Below are positions 1-9,250 of a stretch of DNA of 17,542 nucleotides, one piece after another. The notes under the pieces are model-generated. The model was given only the letters and a program-made list of their open reading frames with translations, did no database searches and was not told the origin of the DNA. The DNA comes from Eutypa lata (lineage: Eukaryota > Ascomycota > Sordariomycetes > Xylariales > Diatrypaceae): the NCBI GenBank assembly GCA_022661535.1, contig JAKULF010000027.1:1-17542 (forward strand), in the 5' to 3' direction. How positions within the stretch are numbered: position 1 is the stretch's first letter; the number at the start of each line of letters is the position of its first letter. A program made the position numbers and the translations under genes.

Positions 1-2592
1 GAAGACTATGCTAAACCTTTAATAAAATTATATATATCATTTACTCAAATTCATGGATCTATAAATCATGAAAAACCTATTAAAAATATTAATAGCATAC
101 CTTTAAAGAGAAATATTTCAAATATTAGAAATATTAGAAAAGCTTTTAATAGTTCAATGCTTCCTTTAACTCTTGATGAGAGTTTTTATGGTAGAAGAAA
201 TTATTCAACTAAAAGAGAATATATAGATGAAGTAAATAAAATTAAACGTGTTGTTATAGTAAAATCACCTAATACATCTGAAAAATTGATATACTCATTA
301 AAGACAAATAAACTTATAGATCATTTTATAGACGAACAAGTGGATGACACTAGCTTTATAAGAACTAATACGAAAACTAAATCTAGTATTACTATTAAAG
401 ATAACAAGGTTATTAAGTCATCAATTGATATCAATTTACCTGCAATAACTCATCCAAAGAAGAAGAAGATGATAGCAAATAGTTTTAATAAAAATATTGG
501 TTCTTTTGATTTAGAAACTTATTCAAAAAATGGTGAAACACTGGTTTATGCACTTGGATTCGCATATGGAGGAAATAATGTTATGATTTCAAAACCTGAA
601 ATTAAAAATTATTATTTAAAGAAAGGACAAAATTCTGATGATCTAATCTTAGAATGTATAAACGAAATGTTAAAAACTAAATACCACAAAACTATATTTT
701 ATACACATAATTTTGGAGGATACGATGTTTTTTACGTGTTACATACGTTAGCTAAATATAATGAAAAAATAGGAGCAAAACATTATAATATGAAAGCTCT
801 TTTTAGAGATAATAAAGTTTTAAAATTAGAGATTACAGTTAAATCAAAAAAATCGCGTTCTAATACTATATATTTTGTAGATAGTCTGGCATTATTACCT
901 ACATCTTTAAAATCTTTAGCTAAAGGATTTAGTACTGAATATTTAAAACCTTATTTTCCTTATACATTCGTTACGGAAAAAACTTTATATTATGAAGGAT
1001 GCACACCTTCTATTGAATTTTTCCATTCCTTGAAAGAAGATATTAGTTTGGATGAATATAATAAAATATATCAGAAAAACTGAAATTTAAAAGAACAAAC
1101 ATTGAAATATCTTGAGAGTGATCTAATAAGTTTATTACAAATTATGTATGAATTCAGTAACCATGTTTTTGATAATTATCAAGTTCAAGTTACTGAATGT
1201 TTCACTATTACAAGTTTAGCTGTGAAAATTTTCCTAAATAAATATTATAAAGGAACTAACTTAGCTTTATTAAAAAAACCTGAAATTTACAGAGATTTGA
1301 AAGAGGGTTATTATGGTGGATTATCAGAGGTTTACAGAAGATATGGTGAAAATCTATATTATTACGACGTTAATTCATTATATCCTTTCTCTTCTTTGAA
1401 AGATATGCCAGGTAGATTTTGTAAATATATAGAAGCTCATTCTAATGATGGATTAAATATAATAAAAGATAAACTTTTTGGCTTCTTTTATTGCGATGTT
1501 AAGACAAATCACGATTATTTTGGACTTCTACCTTACAGAATTAATGGATTGTTAACGTATCCTGTTGGAGAATTTAGTGGATGATTCTTTTCACCTCTAA
1601 TAGAGTATGCGTTAAAACGTGATTATAAAATTAATATTAGAAAAGGTTATTCTTTTAATCGTGTTCCTGATGTATTCAAGTGTTATGTTCTAGATATTTA
1701 TAAAGAAAAGCAAGAATCTACAGGAGCTAAAAGATTAATAGCTAAATTTTTACTTAATGCTTTATTAGGTAGATTTGGAATGCATATAGATAAAAGAATT
1801 TCAGAATTAGTTGAAGCAGATAAATTTGAAGAACTTATAACTAAATTTGAAGTTTTTGATGAGAAACGTATTATTAATAATCTTTTCCTAATAACACGTG
1901 GTAGTGATCCATCAAAAGTTATATGTGAACAACATGGTATTAATTATATAGATGTTCTTAATGAAATACAAGGACTTTCAAAAAGTAAGGAAGAAACTCC
2001 ATCTATACGAAATGTTTCTATAGGTGTTGCTTCAGCTGTTACAAGTTACAGTTCTATATATATGTCAGAAATTAAAGAATTTATATTAGCTTCTGGTGGA
2101 AAGATCTTTTATACAGACACTGACAGTATAGTCACAGATATAAAACTACCTGAAAGATATGTAGGTAGTGAATTAGGTTTATTTAAATTAGAACATGAAA
2201 TAATTAGAGGTTATTTTATTAGTTCAAAACTCTATTGTTTAGTAGTACGATGCTCTAAAACAAACACTGAAAAGACTATCATATCTGAAGGTGAAGATAC
2301 TGATGTTGATCCCACAGTCGTTAAAGCTAAAGGAGTTATAGGTAAAAAACTTACAGAAGACGATTTCAAAAAAATGTTAGATAATAAAATTATTACACAT
2401 GGTGTTAAAACTCATTCAATTAAAAGTTATGAAAAAGGTTATGTTATGTTAGAAAATAAAGAGAATATTCATTTAAATCCTAATAATTACGTAAAAAGAA
2501 TTAAATTATTTGATAAGAATTCAGGAAAATGAATAAACACAAGACCCTTAGTTATAGGTTGCGAACTGTCAGAGGATTTATGAAGTGAATAG
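1..2592 (+). CDS. dpo: Family B DNA polymerase, protein-primed type, C-terminal part (left copy, 5' end outside window)
   Basis: The frame is open from base 1 to a TAG at 2590-2592 if TGA is read as Trp, giving 863 codons. It corresponds to residues 376-1239 of the complete copy at 12970-9251 and carries all exonuclease and polymerase motifs: FDLE (exo I), HNFGGYD (exo II), YLESD (exo III), YYGG, DVNSLYP (motif A), KFLLNALLGRFG (motif B), YTDTDS (motif C) and KAKG. TGA codons lie at 1081, 1582, 2530 and 2581. Apart from a 3-nt difference near bases 24-37 (KLYIS here, NYYIIS in the other two copies) the length equals that of the central copy. It converges on rpo, with a hairpin between the two genes. 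It is a second sequence of the same gene, not a paralogue. Confidence 0.9.
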
Positions 2593-2626
2593 CTGTTAAT
2601 TTATGCATTTGATAAGAGTTATACTT

Positions 2627-2664
2627 AAAAAAAAAAAACCCACAATTGTGGGTTTTTTTTTTTT
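2627..2664. terminator. Perfect A12-stem-T12 palindrome between convergent genes (left copy)
   Basis: Twelve A, then CCCACAATTGTGGG, then twelve T form a perfect 38-nt palindrome between the stop of dpo (2592) and the stop of rpo (2693). On either strand it reads as a GC-containing stem followed by a T run, so it could act as a bidirectional terminator or an RNA 3'-end processing hairpin for both transcripts. It is identical to the copy at 9179-9216. Confidence 0.6.
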
Positions 2665-2690
2665 CAACTGAAGTTAAATTAGTGTATAAC

Positions 2691-5393
2691 TTATACAAGT
2701 AAATAACGGGTTCCTTGTTCTATTCTTGGTAATTGTTCTCCTAAAACTTCTTTTATATTAGGATATTCAAAAAACTTTGTTTCATTTTGGTGAATAATTG
2801 TTAATGTATTTTTTTCTCTATCAATGTTAACATTTCTGTAATGGTATGATATATTATTTAAAATACCTTCATCTAATTTTTCTAAATAAAGAGAATCTGA
2901 GTATAATGAAATATAAACTTTTCTTAAATTATCAATTATAAACTCAACATGGTTCATAGGCATAGCAAAACAATCATGAATTGTGTAAATATTCTTTACA
3001 CTAAACTCTGTATTATCAAAATATTTTTGAATTAATAACATTAAAGAGGTAGCATCTAGTGAATGAATTAAATTAGGCATAAAAGCTCTAACTTGTGCAT
3101 CTAAATCTAATTTTTTTTTCTTATAAGATGATAATTTTACTCTAGATTCTGAATAAGAAAAAGGTTTAAGATATACAGATGTTTCTTCTAAATAACTTTG
3201 TTTTACTTCTAATCCATTAGGTAGTAATCAAGGGATGTGTAATTCTAATTCAGTGCAAATTTTAGCTATTTTTCTTAGATAATCTTTTAACTTAGCTATT
3301 TTAGGTGAGGTTTTATCTAAAACAGTTTTTATAGAATTAACCAATAAATACAAGTCTTTATAAGATAATTCTTTAGTAGTAGATAGATCTTGAGGATGTG
3401 AAAATCATACCATTTCTGTATCACCTGTTTTCCTTGTTTTCTTTATAAGTATTTCTGTTATATATTCGACCATTTTTTGTTGTTGCGTTGTATGGAATAG
3501 TCATAATAACTTTTTTAACTATTTTTCTATCTAAACAAAATCTCTAATTCTTCCATAGCTTGCTTTAACCTCTTCATCCTCAATAGAAGATAAATCCAAT
3601 TCATTTAAATAATCTTTATATAATTCTAGAACATATGAATAAAAATCATAAGGATTCTTAGAAAAATCTGTTTGAGTTAAATTTAATTTTTTCAGATTTA
3701 CCACTTAATAAAACCAAATGTTGGAATCCATTACATGATGCATCAAGTTGAATAGGTAAATATGTATTAAAAAAGCATCCGTTGAGTTATAATAAAATCA
3801 TATCATTTTTTATACTCAATACAAAAAGCTGTAAATAATAATTTATTTCTGTATAATTTCACCATTTTCATAATTTATAATTTATCTTTATTTTCATCAA
3901 CTCAAGCTACTTTCTTTTCTATTATCAATTTTATTTCCGTAACAGTTACCTCCGTAAACTTTGAAATACAATAATGATCTCTCATCAAATCTAGAAATTT
4001 CATTAGGAATACTAAAAGTAATAAAGATTTTGCTAAATCCGTAGATTGAAAATTTAGATATTCAGTAACACAATACAATCTCCTCTACCATCTATACGAT
4101 TATTAAAGTAAAATTCTGGTATATTTAAAAATAAATCAGCTATACTTAAAATATGATTTTGCAATTTTTTCTACTAATATATTTCTGTAAATCTTTTCTT
4201 TCTTTAGATGTTAGTTTATTCTTGATTCAAGTTTATGAGATTCTGTTAGTATTTCCTCTTATATAAAAACTATTCAAATTTATAAAATTTAATACTTCAC
4301 CATTTATTTTATAACCTACTGAATTTATTTTATTAACCGTATCGTATATAATATTTTCCGATTTAATAACAGATCTTTCAGATTGTGTATACTTCCTTAA
4401 TATCAAAGGATCAGAATACTCTATGTCATTAAGTAAATAACCTCCTAATATAACTTTATCTTTTAATATTTTATATGGTTTAGGTTTAACAATAGAAGGT
4501 AATCTAAAAGAAGGTGTTAATAACATGTTTCTTTGTTGTTCAAGAAGTGAATTACTTTTATCTGAAGAAGTCCATATCATTATGAAGTGTTTGTTCTCAA
4601 TCATTAAGAAGTTTCTCTGAACTGTGATAGTAATTATGTTGTGATGTTCTAAGTTTCACCAATTTTTAGTTATAAGCCCTAAATCATCTAATCATTCTAT
4701 TAATGTAACACCTATAGTAACTCTAAAACTCCCATCCTCCAAATCATTGACTAACGATAAATTTTCCTTTTTTCAATCAGAAAAAGTGAAAACTTCATCA
4801 TCAATAAGATTTCCATCATCTTTTAATTGTTTCAAACGTGATTTATATTTCAAACTAAAATATTTACGAATTAAGTCTTACTTAGGTCTAATGCTATATC
4901 TAACACTAAATTTTTCTCGTATGTATAATTATGTCTACTATTAGACAATATTTTGATAAATCTTCCTAATAAAACAGTTAAAATAAAAGGTTTTTTGTAG
5001 TTTCAATTATATCGATTAAAACTAATTTAGCTTTTGAGTTATCAGTATAACTATCTTCAAATTGAGACTTTAATTCTATAAAATTATCAATTTTTTCATA
5101 AGTCCTGGTTTAAATTTTTGTATAAAGTCTAAAGTTTTCTTCGAGTAAATACCGCTGAACAGTCCACCAATCTCATCAGGTGTTGCCTTTTTACCGAATT
5201 ATCTAATAAGAATTTTCAATCTTAATTTGAGTTTCTCGTTGACAGGGTTGTTTTCCAAAAATATTTCAATTCGGTATAAACATTTATATATTTCGAAGAA
5301 TGAACATATCTAAATATATTTAATTTGCTATAAACAATTAATTTTTTGAGTGAGATAAATCCTTAAAATATCTGTTCTTTTATTCAAAATCAT
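2691..5393 (-). pseudogene. rpo: Phage-type RNA polymerase, left copy, interrupted by multiple frameshifts
   Basis: This is the same gene as the intact rpo at 6402-9152. It reads from an ATG at 5393-5391 inside the TIR to a TAA at 2693-2691. The 3' part, about 2691-3472, is intact and encodes the C-terminal catalytic segment, including the IHDCF motif with the second catalytic Asp. Upstream of that, a 2-nt loss in a T run near 3473 and many further short indels break the frame. The copy is 2703 nt long against 2751 in the intact one, a net loss of 48 nt. Fragments around 4233-4604 still translate to the intact protein's sequence. There is little sign of substitutional decay, so sequencing or assembly error is a more likely cause than true pseudogenisation. 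Confidence 0.8.
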
Positions 5394-5823
5394 GATTAAA
5401 ATACAAAATTGGTAGAAAATACCAGCATGCAACGAGTGTTTATCTACAGACTTTTTTATACTAGCGAGAGTATGCTATTCTATCGCAAGTCGTCAAATAA
5501 ATTAAAGGTTTTTTATTACTAGGAAGAGTCCCGAGTTTAGAGACCTTTAAACGGTGAGTAAATATATTAATTTTGGTTAATCATTTGTACTAGAAACTAT
5601 CATATTGGTAAATTTATTACTTTTAGCTTTGAAGTTCTTTCCTAAACACGCGCAGGTCTTTGACGAGTAGTCTAAGAACGAGCAGCCAATAGAATAACTC
5701 ATAGTAAAAAACAGATTTTACCAAGATACATAACAGGTAGGTACTAAGACTTTTTACAGCCAAATTTATGAGTTTGAATTAAAGGCTAATATAACCTAAA
5801 TTTATATAACATTGAGAGAAGAG
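5355..5823. repeat. Terminal inverted repeat of the left unit (error-bearing copy)
   Basis: This is the reverse complement of the TIR at 5932-6441, with several deletions. It ends internally at 5355, just inside rpo codon 14, and externally at the GAGAGAAGAG that abuts the junction centre. No gene other than the first 13 codons of rpo is visible in it. Promoters for rpo are expected here but no consensus could be assigned. Confidence 0.8.
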
Positions 5824-5931
5824 CGAAAAATCAAAATTTTCAAAAATCTGTCGAAATTTTAGAACAAGCCAGAGAACCATTTTTTAGATGTTATCATGGT
5901 AAATGTTCCAGACTTTTTTCTATTTTATTTT
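5824..5931 (+). other. 108-nt asymmetric centre of unit junction 1
   Basis: Between the palindromic arms ending GAGAGAAGAG (5814-5823) and beginning CTTCTCTC (5932) lies a 108-nt segment that is not self-complementary as a whole. The same 108 nt occur once more, in reverse complement, at 13443-13550. It is AT-rich, has no ORF of note and appears once per junction. It may be the outermost part of the TIR of the central unit, missing from the neighbours, or the loop of a terminal hairpin. Confidence 0.75.
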
Positions 5932-6246
5932 CTTCTCTCAAGAATGTTATATAAATTTAGGTTATATTAGCCTTTAATTCCAAACTCATAAATTTGGCTG
6001 TAGAGTAAAAGGTCTTAGTACCTACCCTGTTATGTATCTTGGTAAAATCTGTTTTTTGTACTATGAGTTATTCTATTGGCTGCTCGTTCTTAGACTACTC
6101 GTCAAAGACCTGCGCGTGTTTACGAATAGCGAAAAGAAGGGAAGAGAACTTCAAAGCTAAAAGTAATAAATTTACCAATATGATAGTTTCTAGTACAAAT
6201 GATTAACCAAAATTAATATATTTACTCACCGTTTAAAGGTCTCCTA

Positions 6247-6268
6247 AAGAGTAAACTCCGGGACTCTT
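6247..6268. repeat. Short inverted repeat in the left TIR
   Basis: AAGAGT (6247-6252) and ACTCTT (6263-6268) form a 6-bp stem with a 10-nt loop, lying about 135 bp upstream of the rpo start. The mirrored copy is at 13104-13125. It is partly deleted in both flanking units. It could be a protein-binding or RNA-folding site, but nothing in the sequence decides this. Confidence 0.35.
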
Positions 6269-6401
6269 CCCCTAGTAATAAAAAAACCTTTAATTTATTT
6301 GACGACTTGCGATAGAATAGCATACTCTCGCTAGTATAAAAAAGTCTGTAGATAAACACTCGTTGCATGCTGGTATTTTCTACCAATTTTGTATTTTAAT
6401 C

Positions 6402-9152
6402 ATGATTTTGAATAAAAAGAACAGATATTTTAAGGATTTATCTCACTCAAAAAAATTAATTGTTTATAGCAAATTAAATATATTTAGATATGTTCATTCT
6501 TCGAAATATATAAATGTTTATACCGAATTGAAATATTTTTTGGAAAACAACCCTGTCAACGAGGAAACTCAAATTAAGATTGAAAAATTCTTATTAGATA
6601 ATTCGGTAAAAGAGGCAACACCTGATGAGATTGGTGGACTGTTCAGCGGTATTTACTCGAAGAAAACTTTAGACTTTATACAAAAATTTAAACCAGGACT
6701 TATGAAAAAAATTGATAATTTTATAGAATTAAAGTCTCAATTTGAAGATAGTTATACTGATAACTCAAAAGCTAAATTAGTTTTAATCGATATAATTGAA
6801 ACTACAAAGAAACCTTTTATTTTAACTGTTTTATTAGGAAGATTTATCAAAATATTGTCTAATAGTAGACATAATTATACATACGAGAAAAATTTAGTGT
6901 TAGATATAGCATTAGACCTAAGTAAAGACTTAATTCGTAAATATTTTAGTTTGAAATATAAATCACGTTTGAAACAATTAAAAGATGATGGAAGTCTTAT
7001 TGATGATGAAGTTTTCACTTTTTCTGATTGAAAAAAGGAAAATTTATCGTTAGTCAATGATTTGGAGGATGGGAGTTTTAGAGTTACTATAGGTGTTACA
7101 TTAATAGAATGATTAGATGATTTAGGGCTTATAACTAAAAAATTGGTGAAACTTAGAACATCACAACATAATTACTATCACAGTTCAGAGAAACTTCTTA
7201 ATGATTGAGAACAAACACTTCATAATGAGATATGGACTTCTTCAGATAAAAGTAATTCACTTCTTGAACAACAAAGAAACATGTTATTAACACCTTCTTT
7301 TAGATTACCTTCTATTGTTAAACCTAAACCATATAAAATATTAAAAGATAAAGTTATATTAGGAGGTTATTTACTTAATGACATAGAGTATTCTGATCCT
7401 TTGATATTAAGGAAGTATACACAATCTGAAAGATCTGTTATTAAATCGGAAAATATTATATACGATACGGTTAATAAAATAAATTCAGTAGGTTATAAAA
7501 TAAATGGTGAAGTATTAAATTTTATAAATTTGAATAGTTTTTTATATAAAGAGGAAATACTAACAGAATCTCATAAACTTGAATCAAAGAATAAACTAAC
7601 ATCTAAAGAAAGAAAAGATTTACAGAAATATATTAGTAGAAAAGAATTGCAAAATCATATTTTAAGTATAGCTGATTTATTTTTAAATATACCAGAATTT
7701 TACTTTAATAATCGTATAGATGGTAGAGGGAGATTGTATTGTGTTACTGAATATCTAAATTTTCAATCTACGGATTTAGCAAAATCTTTATTACTTTTTA
7801 GTATTCCTAATGAAATTTCTAGATTTGATGAGAGATCATTATTGTATTTCAAAGTTTACGGAGGTAACTGTTACGGAAATAAAATTGATAAATTATCTAT
7901 AGAAAAGAAAGTAGCTTGAGTTGATGAAAATAAAGATAGAATTATAAATTATGAAAATGGTGAAATTATACAAGAATCAGAGAATAAATTATTATTTACA
8001 GCTTTTTGTATTGAGTATAAAAAATGATATGATTTTTATTATAACTCAACGGATGCTTTTTTTAATACATATTTACCTATTCAACTTGATGCATCATGTA
8101 ATGGATTCCAACATTTGGTTTTATTAAGTGGTGAATTAAATCTGAGAAAAGAATTAAATTTAACTCAAACAGATTTTTCTAAGAATCCTTATGATTTTTA
8201 TTCATATGTTCTAGAATTATATAAAGATTATTTAAATGAATTGGATTTATCTTCTATTGAGGATGAAGAGGTTAAAGCAAGCTATGGAAGAATTAGAGAT
8301 TTTTGTTTAGATAGAAAAATAGTTAAAAAAGTTATTATGACTATTCCATACAACGCAACAACAAAAAAAATGGTCGAATATATAACAGAAATACTTATAA
8401 AGAAAACAAGGAAAACAGGTGATACAGAAATGGTATGATTTTCACATCCTCAAGATCTATCTACTACTAAAGAATTATCTTATAAAGACTTGTATTTATT
8501 GGTTAATTCTATAAAAACTGTTTTAGATAAAACCTCACCTAAAATAGCTAAGTTAAAAGATTATCTAAGAAAAATAGCTAAAATTTGCACTGAATTAGAA
8601 TTACACATCCCTTGATTACTACCTAATGGATTAGAAGTAAAACAAAGTTATTTAGAAGAAACATCTGTATATCTTAAACCTTTTTCTTATTCAGAATCTA
8701 GAGTAAAATTATCATCTTATAAGAAAAAAAAATTAGATTTAGATGCACAAGTTAGAGCTTTTATGCCTAATTTAATTCATTCACTAGATGCTACCTCTTT
8801 AATGTTATTAATTCAAAAATATTTTGATAATACAGAGTTTAGTGTAAAGAATATTTACACAATTCATGATTGTTTTGCTATGCCTATGAACCATGTTGAG
8901 TTTATAATTGATAATTTAAGAAAAGTTTATATTTCATTATACTCAGATTCTCTTTATTTAGAAAAATTAGATGAAGGTATTTTAAATAATATATCATACC
9001 ATTACAGAAATGTTAACATTGATAGAGAAAAAAATACATTAACAATTATTCACCAAAATGAAACAAAGTTTTTTGAATATCCTAATATAAAAGAAGTTTT
9101 AGGAGAACAATTACCAAGAATAGAACAAGGAACCCGTTATTTACTTGTATAA
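6402..9152 (+). CDS. rpo: Single-subunit phage-type (T7-like) DNA-directed RNA polymerase
   Basis: This 916-aa protein, read with TGA as Trp, transcribes the plasmid inside the mitochondrion. Landmarks comparable to T7 RNA polymerase are all present. DGRGRLY lies at about residues 440-446. The first catalytic Asp is D563 in [11 protein letters not shown]. Motif B KKVIMTIPYN has K642 and Y650, the same 8-residue spacing as T7 K631/Y639. HIPWLLPNGLEV is near 735-747. PNLIHSLDA leads to the second catalytic Asp, D823, in IHDCF. TGA codons are at 7029, 7110, 7206, 7917, 8025, 8436 and 8613. The ATG at 6402 is the first in frame after a TAG at 6318-6320; a TTG at 6363 would add 13 hydrophobic residues. 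The first 13 codons lie in the TIR and are shared with dpo. The TAA stop lies 26 bp before the intergenic palindrome. The length fits the family. Confidence 0.95.
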
Positions 9153-9178
9153 GTTATACACTAATTTAACTTCAGTTG

Positions 9179-9216
9179 AAAAAAAAAAAACCCACAATTG
9201 TGGGTTTTTTTTTTTT
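9179..9216. terminator. Perfect 38-nt palindrome between rpo and dpo
   Basis: A12, CCCACAA/TTGTGGG, T12 form a perfect palindrome centred in the 98-bp gap between the rpo stop (9152) and the dpo stop (9251). Each strand presents a stem followed by a T run to the gene arriving on it. A bidirectional terminator or 3'-processing hairpin is the simplest reading. Intrinsic termination by phage-type RNA polymerases at stem plus U-run sites is known; its use here is inferred. Confidence 0.65.
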
Positions 9217-9250
9217 AAGTATAACTCTTATCAAATGCATAAATTAACAG

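Larger units (their letters stand above)
1..5823 (-). mobile_element. Partial inverted copy of the linear mitochondrial plasmid (left unit)
   Basis: This stretch is the reverse complement of the central unit, entering in the middle of dpo and running through rpo to a TIR. The first part (dpo and the rpo 3' end, about 50-3470) matches the central copy almost perfectly. From about 3473 to 5823 it carries many small indels relative to the central copy. For example, a T run of 8 has become 6 near 3473, and about 18 nt are missing from the TIR near 5640. Nearly all differences are short deletions in homopolymers or low-complexity runs, with few substitutions, which looks more like unpolished sequence than evolutionary decay. 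The call rests on direct comparison of copies within the window. Confidence 0.85.
5824..6441. repeat. Left terminal inverted repeat of the complete unit
   Basis: Bases 5941-6441 pair exactly in length with 12931-13431 in inverted orientation, and the identity continues outward through the 108-nt segment to 5824, apart from a CT dinucleotide missing here near 5932. Total length is about 618 bp, or 510 bp without the 108-nt segment. The inner edge is one base into codon 14 of rpo. Apart from those codons the repeat is non-coding. It must contain the rpo promoter, since no other upstream DNA exists, and probably the replication origin. No recognised mitochondrial promoter consensus could be assigned with confidence. 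Confidence 0.88.

Noticed and set aside
4747..4944. Short + strand ORF opposite the left rpo, and its twin at 6875-7057 on the - strand
   Set aside because: Both are the antisense of the same rpo region. Their similarity to each other follows from the inverted copies, and the sense strand encodes rpo.
3473..5393. Evolutionary pseudogenisation of a second rpo gene
   Set aside because: There is almost no substitutional divergence from the intact copy, and the deletions cluster in low-complexity runs. Genuine decay should also accumulate substitutions.
6363..9152. Several separate small genes on + under the standard code
   Set aside because: All pieces lie in one frame and are separated only by TGA. 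Together they give a continuous RNA polymerase with ordered motifs, so they are one gene under table 4.
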